Shown here one piece after another: positions 21,514 to 31,832 of a DNA stretch of 64,000 nt. Under the pieces are notes generated by a model. It was not told the origin of the DNA. It did no database searches and saw only the letters and a program-made list of their open reading frames with translations. Where the stretch lies: the NCBI GenBank assembly GCA_029557895.1, contig JAKQHT010000024.1, positions 37,602-101,601 on the forward strand. Direction: 5' to 3'. The translations under genes were made by a program, and so were the position numbers. The first letter of the stretch is position 1. Each line of letters begins with the position of its first letter. This stretch comes from Bacteroidota bacterium. Its GTDB lineage: Bacteria > Bacteroidota > Bacteroidia > Flavobacteriales > Flavobacteriaceae.

Positions 21514-22332
21514 TTATTGTTTTATCAATTTTTTGACAATAACCCCTGATCCTGACTGGATTTTCACGATATAGTTGGCAGAAGCCAATTCGGAAACATC
21601 AACTCTTTTCTCTACGCCCATATCGGATAGGTCAATTGATTGTACCAACTTACCAGAAATATCATAGATTTGGGCAAATTGTACCTCAACAGATCTTGGA
21701 TTGACAAATGTGACAAAATCATTCACTAAATTCGGATACATCGTCACACTGGCCAAATCTGACGATTCATTAACACCAAGGGTATTGGAACAGCTTAAAC
21801 GGTACTCAATCGTAATAGAACCACTGTCATAAACTCCATCGGGATCAACCGAACCATCATCAAAACTTTCAAAAAATTCAAGTGACATACTGCCCGAAAT
21901 ATCATTGGCTACTAAATAATATGAAAGACCTGCGGCCACTAAATCTATAATACCGTCACTGGAATAAGAACCGGGTCCAGAATTATTAACGCCGGCACCA
22001 GGCGTAAGATTCACATCTGCAGCACCATCTAAATCGGGATCAAAACCAATAACCATTTCAGATAGCCATGAAGGGGAATTAGCTGTTTGGTTTGTATCCC
22101 AACTTATGCCTGTAAATTCAAGCACAGGATTTTCACAATCGGTTAGGTCTGCAAATCCATCCAAAGGTATGGTTAGATAAACATTGCCAGGATCTCCAAG
22201 TGAATAGCGACTTTCAATTCCCGCTACGTCAACATCCACTGTTTCTGTAAGGGTCGTTTGGGCATGGGCCAACATGCCGAATGCAAAACTAAATGTAGAT
22301 AATAAAGTAGTAATTTTTCTCATAAATTTCAA
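21514..22332 (-). CDS. T9SS type A sorting domain-containing secreted protein
   Basis: Signal peptide, C-terminal VTMYPNLVNDFVTFVNP...YDISGKLVQSIDLS...ANYIVKIQSGSGVIVKKLIKQ. Confidence 0.85.
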   Translation of the reverse strand: MKFMRKITTLLSTFSFAFGMLAHAQTTLTETVDVDVAGIESRYSLGDPGNVYLTIPLDGFADLTDCENPVLEFTGISWDTNQTANSPSWLSEMVIGFDPDLDGAADVNLTPGAGVNNSGPGSYSSDGIIDLVAAGLSYYLVANDISGSMSLEFFESFDDGSVDPDGVYDSGSITIEYRLSCSNTLGVNESSDLASVTMYPNLVNDFVTFVNPRSVEVQFAQIYDISGKLVQSIDLSDMGVEKRVDVSELASANYIVKIQSGSGVIVKKLIKQ

Positions 22333-22470
22333 TGTTTTTAATTAATATTCAAAAATCGTTATGGCTAATATACTATTTTTTTTCAACTCCATTCCATAAT
22401 ATTGAAAATTACACAAAAAATTGAAGTAAAATATGCAAAACCAAATTGATTGGACCCTTTATATATCAAA

Positions 22471-22498
22471 AAAAAAAGCACCTTAAAAAAGTGCTTTG
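22471..22498 (-). terminator. Rho-independent terminator after E2 gene
   Basis: AAAGCAC...GTGCTTT followed by T-run on minus strand. Confidence 0.75.
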
Positions 22499-22517
22499 AT
22501 TATCATTTGCTTATATA

Positions 22518-23903
22518 TCACAATTCCCTATTGCTGTCCCAAGCTTCGAGGTTGTCTTTGACAGCTTTTACGAACTGGCCTCCCAGTGCGCCGTTTACCA
22601 CCCTATGGTCATAAGAGTGCGACAAAAACATACGGTAACGGATGCCTATATAATCTCCTGCAGGTGTTTCTATGACGGCAGGCACTTTTCTTATGGCGCC
22701 CAATGCCAAAATACCAACTTGCGGTTGGTTTATGATGGGCGTTCCCATAATACTTCCAAACGTACCGACATTTGTAACGGTATATGTTCCACCTTGTATT
22801 TCGTCGGGTTTTAACTGGTTGAGCCTTGCCCTGTTTGCCAAATCATTGACACGCTTGGTCATGCCCACCAAATTGAGCTGGTCTGCATCCTTTATGACCG
22901 GTACTATCAGGTTGCCATCCGGCAATGCCGCCGCCATGCCAAGGTTGATATGCTTCTTCTTGATAATTGTATCGCCTTGCACGGAAATATTCATCATTGG
23001 GAATTTTTTGAGCGCCTTTGCAACGGCTTCCATAAATATGGGTGTGAACGTCAGGCTTTCTCCTTCGCGTTTAAAAAACTCGTCTTTGACTTTATTTCTC
23101 CAATTCCATATTTCGGTAACATCTGCCTCGACAAAACTCTGCACGTGCGCCGAAGTGTGTACGGATTCAACCATGTGATGGGCTATAAGTTTACCCATAC
23201 GACTCATTTCAATAATTTCGTCATCACCACTTGCCACTACAGGTGCTGTTTTTGGTTTTTCAGCAACATTACTTTGTGTTTCAGCAGTTTTCTGTGAAGT
23301 TTCTACCATTTTGACCGGCTCGGTTTCTGCAACAGGTTGCTGCGCCTGTGGCGATGCTTGTTGGGCTTGTACCGGAGCTTCTGCCCTACTTTTTATGTAA
23401 CCAAGAATATCATCTTTTGTTACACGACCGTCCTTACCAGTACCTACAATAGCATCGAGTTCGGCCTGCGAAACACCTTCTTCTTTGGCTATGTTTCTGA
23501 CCAACGGCGAATAAAACCGACCCTCGGATGAAATTACCGGAGACACAACAGCTTTGGCTGCTTCGACAGTTTGGGCTACTTGTTGCACAGGAATGGCTGC
23601 GGCTGGAACAGTTTCTTTGACGGCATCAGCTTTAGGTTCGGCAGTAGAAACAGAAGCAGAAACTTCGGTCTCAATGATTGCGATTGCCTGACCCACCTGT
23701 ACCACATCATCTACATTGAACAATTTTTCGACCAAGATGCCCTCGACTTCACTCGGAACTTCACTGTCCACTTTGTCTGTTGCTATTTCGAGTACAGCTT
23801 CATCGGCCTCAATCTTATCGCCAACGTTCTTTAGCCAATTGGTAATGGTTGCCTCTGCGACGCTTTCTCCCATTTTGGGAAGTTTTAGTTCAAATCTTGC
23901 CAT
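22518..23903 (-). CDS. 2-oxo acid dehydrogenase E2 component (dihydrolipoamide acyltransferase)
   Basis: Lipoyl domain EIATDKVDSEVPSE, E3-binding SPLVRNIAKEEGV, catalytic SYDHRVVNGALGGQF. Confidence 0.93.
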   Translation of the reverse strand: MARFELKLPKMGESVAEATITNWLKNVGDKIEADEAVLEIATDKVDSEVPSEVEGILVEKLFNVDDVVQVGQAIAIIETEVSASVSTAEPKADAVKETVPAAAIPVQQVAQTVEAAKAVVSPVISSEGRFYSPLVRNIAKEEGVSQAELDAIVGTGKDGRVTKDDILGYIKSRAEAPVQAQQASPQAQQPVAETEPVKMVETSQKTAETQSNVAEKPKTAPVVASGDDEIIEMSRMGKLIAHHMVESVHTSAHVQSFVEADVTEIWNWRNKVKDEFFKREGESLTFTPIFMEAVAKALKKFPMMNISVQGDTIIKKKHINLGMAAALPDGNLIVPVIKDADQLNLVGMTKRVNDLANRARLNQLKPDEIQGGTYTVTNVGTFGSIMGTPIINQPQVGILALGAIRKVPAVIETPAGDYIGIRYRMFLSHSYDHRVVNGALGGQFVKAVKDNLEAWDSNREL

Positions 23904-24022
23904 ATAGTCAGTATAATGGTGCTTTTGGTTATTTGCATTGCAAAATTAATGAAAAAAGGCAGACTTCTTTATACATCCGATAGAATTTACTGCACAACAT
24001 AATTAACAAATCTTTGGTCCAT

Positions 24023-25126
24023 TCAAAAACACAACACCTCTCCACGGCCTGTGGAACTATCACTACCAATGATGAAACGGGCGTTTTTTGGAAGAATCCT
24101 AAAAGTCATGCCTTGCACTTTGGAGAGACCATCCATGTGAAGGATAATTTCCTTGAAATTCAAAACATTATTGTCAAAAATTAGTTGGACGGCCCGTTTT
24201 TCCCGATTTTCAGGACTATACAAACGAAGTTTATTACCAAGTTTTGAACGAAGTGGCTCAATCGGCCCATCGGAAAGCAATTCGTATCCGGACACCAATG
24301 GTTTTGAATTGGTAGATTTTTTGGGCAACAACACGATAATCTTGATACCCAACCCAATAAACACGTCATATACAACATTTGGCTTGAAATGCTTTTTGAA
24401 AAAAATTCGCATCGCCCCATTGAACCGATTCGCATATGTTTTGTTTTTTATGGTACTTTCTCCTTTGAAATGAATAGCGGATGTTGTGGGATTGTAATAA
24501 TTATCGTAGCCCATCTTTTGTACCCTGTACGAAAAATCCATATCCTCACCATACATAAAATAATCTTCATCAAAACCTTTGGCATCGTTATATAGAGAGC
24601 GTCTCAACAGCATAAAAGCTCCAACCAAAACAGCGACTTTCCCTGTTTCTTTTTCAGATAGGTGATTGGCATAGTAGTCTTTTGAGCTTCCTAAAATCTT
24701 TTTTATGGACACCAATGGCGTGGGCACGTTACGTTTGCTCTCGGGCAAAAATTGTCCTTTGCCATCCAGAAGCCTGCATCCTACAATTCCCATTTTTGGT
24801 GTGTTTTCTGCAAAATCCATCAGGATCTTGAAGGTATCTTCGGCCACAACGGTATCGGGGTTTAGGATACAGACATAACGACCTTTTGCGTTTTGTACAC
24901 CAAGGTTATTACCTTTTGAAAATCCAAGGTTTTCATTGTTTTCAATGAGGATGACTTCCGGAAACAGGGCTTTTACCATCTGGCAACTGTCGTCAGTAGA
25001 AGCATTGTCCACCACGATAATCTCGGCCTCAAAATCGGCAATTGCAGCCTGTACGCTCTTGAGGCACAGCTCCAGGAAGTACCTGACATTGTAATTGAGT
25101 ATGACTACCGAAAGCTGCAAACTCAT
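24023..25126 (-). CDS. Glycosyltransferase family 2
   Basis: SVVILNYNVRYFLELCLKSV...IIVVDNASTDDSCQM...YMYGEDMDFSYR. Confidence 0.9.
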   Translation of the reverse strand: MSLQLSVVILNYNVRYFLELCLKSVQAAIADFEAEIIVVDNASTDDSCQMVKALFPEVILIENNENLGFSKGNNLGVQNAKGRYVCILNPDTVVAEDTFKILMDFAENTPKMGIVGCRLLDGKGQFLPESKRNVPTPLVSIKKILGSSKDYYANHLSEKETGKVAVLVGAFMLLRRSLYNDAKGFDEDYFMYGEDMDFSYRVQKMGYDNYYNPTTSAIHFKGESTIKNKTYANRFNGAMRIFFKKHFKPNVVYDVFIGLGIKIIVLLPKKSTNSKPLVSGYELLSDGPIEPLRSKLGNKLRLYSPENREKRAVQLIFDNNVLNFKEIILHMDGLSKVQGMTFRILPKNARFIIGSDSSTGRGEVLCF

Positions 25127-25743
25127 TACATTTTTAAAGAGGATTCAAAAGGTACGCGGTTTGCGATGCTCCTGCCAAGTGTAACCTCGTCGGCATATTC
25201 GAGTTCGTTGCCCACAGAAATGCCCCGGGCAATGGTAGAAACAACCACGTCTTTATCACGTATTTGCCTGTAAATGTAAAAATTGGTAGTATCACCTTCC
25301 ATCGTTGGGCTTAACGCAAAAATGAGCTCCTTTATTTTTCCTTGATTGATTTTCTTTATCAAGGTATCGATCTTGAGATCATTTGGACCTATGCCGTCCA
25401 TGGGCGAAATTTTTCCCCCAAGCACATGATATAAACCTCTGAACGAACTGGTTGCTTCGATAGCCATCACATCGCGCACGTCCTCAACAACGCACAGGAT
25501 TTCCTCATCACGATGTGGGTTTGAGCAGATTTCACAAAGAGCATTGTCGCTTATATTATGGCATTTTTGGCAAAATTGGATATCGTTGCGCAAGGACACC
25601 AACGCCAAGGCCAATTGTTCGGTCTGCTCTTTGGGTTGGCGCAACAAGTGCAACACCAGCCTTAAGGCGGTACGCTTGCCGATGCCGGGCAAATGCCCAA
25701 TTTCCGATACGGCTTTTTCGAGAAGTTTAGATGAAAATTCCAT
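25126..25743 (-). CDS. recR: Recombination protein RecR
   Basis: [17 protein letters not shown], zinc finger [22 protein letters not shown]. Confidence 0.95.
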   Translation of the reverse strand: MEFSSKLLEKAVSEIGHLPGIGKRTALRLVLHLLRQPKEQTEQLALALVSLRNDIQFCQKCHNISDNALCEICSNPHRDEEILCVVEDVRDVMAIEATSSFRGLYHVLGGKISPMDGIGPNDLKIDTLIKKINQGKIKELIFALSPTMEGDTTNFYIYRQIRDKDVVVSTIARGISVGNELEYADEVTLGRSIANRVPFESSLKM

Positions 25744-25905
25744 GGTTGCGAATTTACGTTTTTTTAATGGCAAAAGATAAGCTTGAACAGCCTCAAAGTG
25801 AAATATTTTTTTTTAAAATAGGGATGCTATTCCAAAAAGCCAATCGGCAAAATGGGTGGTTTTCCTTTAAATTTACTTAATATTGCTCAGTAACCATAAA
25901 ACACT

Positions 25906-27375
25906 ATGTCGCCCACAACCATCCTTTTGTTGATAGCCGCATACTTCGGCCTTTTGATTTTAATATCCTTTTTCACGGGAAAGAACAGCGATAACGATAC
26001 GTTCTTCAAGGCCAACAAGCAATCGCCTTGGTATGTAGTGGCTTTTGGGATGATTGGCGCCTCTCTTTCTGGGGTAACATTCATATCGGTGCCTGGATGG
26101 GTAGAAGCTTCAAAATTCGGGTATTACCAAGTGGTTCTGGGCTATATTTTAGGCTATGCCGTTGTGGGTCTTATCTTGTTGCCGCTATATTACAGACTGA
26201 ATCTTACCACGATATATACCTATCTGGAAGAACGTTACGGCACGTTTTCCTACAAGACCGGAGCCTTGTTCTTCATACTTTCAAGAACCATAGGCGCCAG
26301 TTTCAGATTGTATCTGGTGGCTATCGTTTTGCAGAGCCTTGTTTTTGACAGTCTGAATATCCCATTTTGGGCAACAGTGTCCATTACCATAGCACTCATT
26401 TGGCTCTATACGTTCAGGAGCGGCATAAAAACCATTGTCTGGACAGATACGCTACAGACGCTGTTCATGTTGGTATCCGTAGGCTATTCTATATATTACA
26501 TTTCTGATGGTTTGGGCATTTCGGGATCAAACTTAATCAGCTATGTAAGCCAAAGTGAGCTATCGCAGATCTTCTTTTTTGATGATTTCAAAAGTGCCAA
26601 CTACTTTTGGAAGCAGTTTTTGAGCGGAGCGTTCATTACCATAGTCATGACCGGACTCGATCAAGACATGATGCAGAAAAACCTGACTTGCAAGACCTTA
26701 AAAGATGCTCAAAAAAACATGTTTTGGTTTACCGGCATACTGGTTTTGGCAAATTTGATGTTTTTGGTGCTCGGGTTGCTTCTCACCCATTATGCCCACC
26801 AAAACGGCATTGACGCAAGCAAAGATTTGCTGTTCCCGACCATTGCTACACAATCTGATCTGGGATTTGGCTTGGCCACCGTATTCATTTTGGGGCTTAT
26901 TGCAGCAGCCTATTCAAGTGCCGATGGTGCACTAACGGCGCTGACCACATCGTTTTGCATAGATATCATGGACATAGAAAAACGGTTTGAAAGCAAAAAA
27001 CAAGTGAGAGCACGAAGACTGGTACATGTTGGGTTTTCACTGCTCTTTGTGGCGATCATGGTCGGGTTTAAATATCTGGTGGATGACGCATCGGTCATAG
27101 AACGGTTGTTTGTTTTTGCCGGCTATACGTATGGGCCGCTTTTGGGTCTATATGCCTTTGGGCTATTCACAAACATAAATGTCAAGGACAAGCTTGTACC
27201 AATCATAGCGATAATATCGCCCTTACTTTCTTACATTGTCAGTATCAACAGCTTAAAATGGTTTGGGTTTGAGTTTGGGTTTTTTATTTTGATATTGAAC
27301 GGGTTCTTAACATTTATCGGCTTGTTCCTGATATCACAAAAAAAAGTCCAGGCAAGTATTCTGGGTCAAAACTGA
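25906..27375 (+). CDS. Sodium:solute symporter (SSS family)
   Basis: Multiple TM; FKANKQSPWYVVAFGMIGASLSGVTFISVPG. Confidence 0.9.
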   Translation: MSPTTILLLIAAYFGLLILISFFTGKNSDNDTFFKANKQSPWYVVAFGMIGASLSGVTFISVPGWVEASKFGYYQVVLGYILGYAVVGLILLPLYYRLNLTTIYTYLEERYGTFSYKTGALFFILSRTIGASFRLYLVAIVLQSLVFDSLNIPFWATVSITIALIWLYTFRSGIKTIVWTDTLQTLFMLVSVGYSIYYISDGLGISGSNLISYVSQSELSQIFFFDDFKSANYFWKQFLSGAFITIVMTGLDQDMMQKNLTCKTLKDAQKNMFWFTGILVLANLMFLVLGLLLTHYAHQNGIDASKDLLFPTIATQSDLGFGLATVFILGLIAAAYSSADGALTALTTSFCIDIMDIEKRFESKKQVRARRLVHVGFSLLFVAIMVGFKYLVDDASVIERLFVFAGYTYGPLLGLYAFGLFTNINVKDKLVPIIAIISPLLSYIVSINSLKWFGFEFGFFILILNGFLTFIGLFLISQKKVQASILGQN

Positions 27376-27728
27376 TCGATCCCCAACAGCACCAAAGTAC
27401 AGGCTACCTCAACATCAATACCCTCCTTTTCGAGCAATCGATAAAATTCCGGATTTTCTGTTCCAGGATTAAAAATGACCCTTTTGGGCTTTAGTGAAAC
27501 CAAATAATCGTAATACCCTACTTGTCGATTTGGACGCATGTACAAGGTAACGGTATCAACTTTCTCATAAGCTTTGAGTTTATTGTCGATTTTTACCCCA
27601 TGCACAACACCCTCGTTCAGGCCAAATGCCACCACGGGATGACCTTTATCAAACAATCTGACAATGGCCAGATACGAATATCTATCCGGATTAATTGAGG
27701 CTCCAAACACAAGTGTCTTTTTGGGCAT
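27366..27728 (-). CDS. CoA-binding domain protein
   Basis: KTLVFGASINPDRYSYLAIVRLFDKGHPVVAFG...RVIFNPGTENPEFY. Confidence 0.85.
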   Translation of the reverse strand: MPKKTLVFGASINPDRYSYLAIVRLFDKGHPVVAFGLNEGVVHGVKIDNKLKAYEKVDTVTLYMRPNRQVGYYDYLVSLKPKRVIFNPGTENPEFYRLLEKEGIDVEVACTLVLLGIDQF

Positions 27729-27889
27729 AGCTCTGGTTTTTGTTAAAATCTTGTTAAGTTTAGTTAAAACAGGTAACGGGATCCAAATTTAGACGTCTAT
27801 CGAGTATCATCCAAATGAAGCAACAACAATTTAATTAGTTGTCTTGCATCATTAGTCTTAATCATTAATCAAAAAACAATCAATCAAAA

Positions 27890-30376
27890 ATGAAAAAACT
27901 ACTCTTGCTTCACATGCTTTTGCTTTCAGCATTCCTGACAGCACAACCATCACCCAACAAGGACATTAAGGAAGGTTCAATAACCGGGCGTGTCCTGGAT
28001 GCTGCACTTAATCAACCTTTGCCATATGTCAATATCATCGTACAGACCGATACGCATGATATATTTACCGGTGGCATTACCAACGAATCTGGTGTTTTTG
28101 AAATAAAAAAAATCCCCGAAGGGAAAATTTATGTGGATATCCAGTTCATCGGCTATAAGACAGTCACAAAAAGTGTGGAGATTGGCAAACGAATCTACGA
28201 CATAAACTTGGGCGACATCCTGCTCGAAGAAGATGCGGCAAGTCTTGACGAGGTCCTGGTCGTGGCAGAAGTTACCACCATCCAGCAAAAAGTGGACCGC
28301 AAAGTTATCACCATCGGCAAGGACCTGACCACTACAGGCCCAACGGCTTCAGACATCATGAACAACATCCCGTCCATAAATGTTGATCAACAAACCGGCA
28401 ACATCAGCCTCCGCGGCAATGAAAATGTGCGGGTAATGGTGGATGGCAAATTATCCAATGTACCTATTGCCCAATTGTTGAAACAGATTCCATCATCTTC
28501 CATTAAACAAATAGAGCTTATCACCAATCCTTCGGCAAAGTACAACCCGGAGGGCATGAGCGGCATCATCAACATCATCCTACACAAAAACACCAATATT
28601 GGTTTCAATGGAAACGTTAATTTAGGGCTCACCAAAGAAATCTATGCCAAGTTCAACGGATCGATCGACATGAATTACCGAAATGGAAAATTCAATCTAT
28701 ACGGCAATTATGGCAACAACACTGGCAAGCACACCAATTATGGCAGCGTTGAACGATTGGACGATCAATCTTTGCAGTCGTTTGAGTTCTTCAACAACAA
28801 CAAATCGCATCTGTACAAAGTAGGTCTGGATTTTTATATGGACGACAACAACACCATCTCATTCTTCACCAATCAAAACATTTATGATGGCAAAGGGAAT
28901 GGTTCAACTTCCATACTGTATCAGAACCAACCTCTACAGGTGCAATTGTTTGACAATGTTTCAGACAATGTTTCGTCACAATATAACGGAGCGTTCAAGC
29001 ATAAGTTCAAAAAAGAAGGCGAAACACTGGACATCGAAGCCGATTACAGTGTTTATGAAGAAAATGAAATTGCGTCTTTCAACTCAATAAATTTGAATTT
29101 CCCTCCAGATTATAACGATTTAGTGGGCACCGATAGAGACCAGCTCACCATCAACGTGGATTATGTGAATCCGCTCTCCGAAAACACAAAATTAGAATTT
29201 GGCGCAGAAGCCCGATTGTTTGACACACGCATAGATTACAGCTCCACGGGCCTGTCGGTCAACGAGAACCAAGACAATATCCCCAACAACGGCGATGAGT
29301 ACATCCCGACACCGCAAACAGATTTTGAGTACAAACGCGACATTTATTCTGTGTATGCAACCTATGGCAAAAGTTTTGATAAATGGAACTACCAGGTCGG
29401 TTTAAGGGCAGAAAGCGTGACCGAAGATGCAAATGCCATAAGAAACCTTGAAAACTCTGTTGAGTCAACTTCCTTTAAAAACGATTATATACAGGTATAT
29501 CCTTCAGTGTTCCTTACTTACACCCCAAGCGATAAAAACTCCTATCAGGTGAGCTACAGCAGACGTGTGGACAGACCTGGGCTGCAACAGGTAAATCCTA
29601 TCCGTCAATGGAGCACACCATTGATTTCTTCATATGGAAACACCGAACTACAACCACAGTTCACCAATTCCATAGAAGCAAACTACACCCGTAAATTTGG
29701 GATAGGCTCATTGACCGGTGGCGTGTTTTACAGACTTGTGGAAGACGAAATCAACAGAGCCGTATTCATTGACAGGCTGGATATCAACAAAAACATCCTG
29801 ACCTTCGACAATTTTGACAACACCACGGCTTTCGGACTGGAAATCAACGGCAATTTGAGGCCTACCAAATGGTGGAACCTGAACTTGAGCTTTGACTTGT
29901 ACTCCAGAACGCAAAAAGGCATCACAGAGCGATTGACCGTTCCATCAGATGTCGCAACCGTGGACGACATTGTGATGGAAACCGTTAGCGTGGACAATGT
30001 GGTGTACAATTTCCGATTTTTCAGCAACTTCAGTGCCACCAAACGATTGAACCTTTCCGTTTTCACCATGTACCGTGGCGAAGAGAAAGGCCTCCAAGTC
30101 ACCAGAAAACCAATGTTCATGGTCAATACCGGATTGCGTTATTCGTTCATGGAAGACCAAAGGGCAACGTTTAGTTTCAACTATAGCGACATCTTTAACA
30201 CCATGAAATTTGAGTTTGAAGGCGACCGACCCACACCTCAAACCGGGCAGTTCCACTGGGAAAGCAATACCTGGAACGTCGGTTTTGCATATAGATTTGG
30301 AGGAACCAAATACCGAGCCATACAACGCAAAACAAGGGATGCCAACGAAACATCAGGAGGCAGCGGATTTATGTAA
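27890..30376 (+). CDS. Outer membrane beta-barrel / TonB-dependent receptor with carboxypeptidase-like N-domain
   Basis: GSITGRVLDAALNQPLPYVNIIVQ; plug IKQIELITNPSAKYNPEGMSGIINI; C-terminal barrel. Confidence 0.9.
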   Translation: MKKLLLLHMLLLSAFLTAQPSPNKDIKEGSITGRVLDAALNQPLPYVNIIVQTDTHDIFTGGITNESGVFEIKKIPEGKIYVDIQFIGYKTVTKSVEIGKRIYDINLGDILLEEDAASLDEVLVVAEVTTIQQKVDRKVITIGKDLTTTGPTASDIMNNIPSINVDQQTGNISLRGNENVRVMVDGKLSNVPIAQLLKQIPSSSIKQIELITNPSAKYNPEGMSGIINIILHKNTNIGFNGNVNLGLTKEIYAKFNGSIDMNYRNGKFNLYGNYGNNTGKHTNYGSVERLDDQSLQSFEFFNNNKSHLYKVGLDFYMDDNNTISFFTNQNIYDGKGNGSTSILYQNQPLQVQLFDNVSDNVSSQYNGAFKHKFKKEGETLDIEADYSVYEENEIASFNSINLNFPPDYNDLVGTDRDQLTINVDYVNPLSENTKLEFGAEARLFDTRIDYSSTGLSVNENQDNIPNNGDEYIPTPQTDFEYKRDIYSVYATYGKSFDKWNYQVGLRAESVTEDANAIRNLENSVESTSFKNDYIQVYPSVFLTYTPSDKNSYQVSYSRRVDRPGLQQVNPIRQWSTPLISSYGNTELQPQFTNSIEANYTRKFGIGSLTGGVFYRLVEDEINRAVFIDRLDINKNILTFDNFDNTTAFGLEINGNLRPTKWWNLNLSFDLYSRTQKGITERLTVPSDVATVDDIVMETVSVDNVVYNFRFFSNFSATKRLNLSVFTMYRGEEKGLQVTRKPMFMVNTGLRYSFMEDQRATFSFNYSDIFNTMKFEFEGDRPTPQTGQFHWESNTWNVGFAYRFGGTKYRAIQRKTRDANETSGGSGFM

Positions 30377-30437
30377 ACAAATCGTTCATTGGCCATTTAA
30401 CAGTAGATGGCACCATCAGTGTCTAGGCATTGAACGT

Positions 30438-30467
30438 GAAAACCCGAAACGAATGTTTCGGGTTTTC
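30438..30467 (+). terminator. Rho-independent terminator after TonB-dependent receptor
   Basis: GAAAACCCGAAAC-GAAT-GTTTCGGGTTTTC perfect hairpin. Confidence 0.85.
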
Positions 30468-30608
30468 TGTACGCAAGAATTATATCTGACTTTCAGCCCA
30501 TTGTGTTAATATAACGTTAAATATCCGACAGTATATACTAAAATCAAAATTTCAACGTATAGTTAATTAGGTAGAATTAGTTTAAGTGTTAGTTAAGTTG
30601 GTCCGTAG

Positions 30609-30642
30609 AAAGATCCGTGGTGTTTTCGCTTCGGATCTTTTT
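30609..30642. terminator. Hairpin terminator at the 3' side of fabH
   Basis: AAAGATCCG...CGGATCTTTTT; T5 run follows on plus strand. Confidence 0.6.
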
Positions 30643-31651
30643 ACCATTTTATGATAGCGCTACCCCAAGTAAAACCGCTTCCAAACGCCGCCAGCACCAC
30701 GGTATCGCCTTCTTTTATTTTTCCTTGTTCCCAAGCTTCCGTTAATGCTATTGGGATAGATGCCGCCGTTGTATTGCCATAACGCTGTATGTTGTTGAAT
30801 ACCTGACCATCATTTAGTCCGAACTTTTTCTGTACAAACTGCGAAATCCTCAAGTTGGCCTGATGCGGTATCAACATATCGATATCCTCTTTTTTCAGGT
30901 TGTTTTTTAGCAATCCTTCCATGATGACCTCGCTGAAACGCACCACGGCATTCTTGAACACAAATTGGCCGTTCATATAAGGGAAATAGCTTTCATCATT
31001 AACATCATTGTCCTTTAAAATATCTGTTACCCAACGCGTTGCCATCCCAGGAGCTTTAACCACTAATTCTTCGGCATGTTCACCTTCAGAATGCAAATGT
31101 GTGGACAAGACACCTTTGGCAGTATCTTCGGTACGGGTCAAAACGGCAGCTCCTGCGCCATCGCCAAAAATGACCGAAACGGCACGGCCACGGGTGGTTT
31201 TGTCCAATCCGCGGGAATGCAATTCACTCCCAATGACCAAAACGGTCTTGTACATGCCCGTTTTGATAAACTGGTCAGCTACAGAAAGCCCGTAAATAAA
31301 ACCAGAGCATTGGTTCCTTACGTCCAAAGCGCCTACGGTCTTGAGGCCAAGTTGGTGCTGTACCTGAACGCCAGGCCCCGGAAAATACATATCTGGGCTC
31401 AAGGTTGCAAACACAATAAAATCAATGTCGTCCTTATCGATTCCGGCACGCTCTATAGCCACCTTTGCGGCCTTGACACCCATGGTCGTTGTAGTATCGC
31501 CAGAATGTTCCTTGACCCAACGCCGCTCTTTAATGCCGGTTCGCTCTTGGATCCATTCGTCATTGGTATCCATAATTTTTGAAAGGTCCTCGTTGGTAAC
31601 AACATTGTCGGGCACATAAGATCCAAGGCCGACTATTTTTGAATTGTACAT
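30641..31651 (-). CDS. fabH: 3-oxoacyl-ACP synthase III
   Basis: IVGLGSYVPDNVVTNEDLS, DVRNQCSGFIYGL (active Cys), LIPHQANLRI. Confidence 0.93.
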   Translation of the reverse strand: MYNSKIVGLGSYVPDNVVTNEDLSKIMDTNDEWIQERTGIKERRWVKEHSGDTTTTMGVKAAKVAIERAGIDKDDIDFIVFATLSPDMYFPGPGVQVQHQLGLKTVGALDVRNQCSGFIYGLSVADQFIKTGMYKTVLVIGSELHSRGLDKTTRGRAVSVIFGDGAGAAVLTRTEDTAKGVLSTHLHSEGEHAEELVVKAPGMATRWVTDILKDNDVNDESYFPYMNGQFVFKNAVVRFSEVIMEGLLKNNLKKEDIDMLIPHQANLRISQFVQKKFGLNDGQVFNNIQRYGNTTAASIPIALTEAWEQGKIKEGDTVVLAAFGSGFTWGSAIIKW

Positions 31652-31832
31652 ATAATCACTATTAGGGTTCGCAATATAAATATTTAGGCAAGTATGAATT
31701 TCAAAAAAAAACCATATTCGTTATGCGTGCATAATATATTCGGAGTTGTGCCAGTTTGTCATATTTATGGGCTTGGTATTTTTTTTGCCAAATACAGAAA
31801 CAGAAAACCAATATCCATAAAATATACATACC

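Noticed and set aside
27366-27375. Tail-to-tail overlap of the SSS symporter and CoA-binding genes
   Set aside because: A 10-bp convergent overlap is common in compact genomes and not noteworthy by itself.
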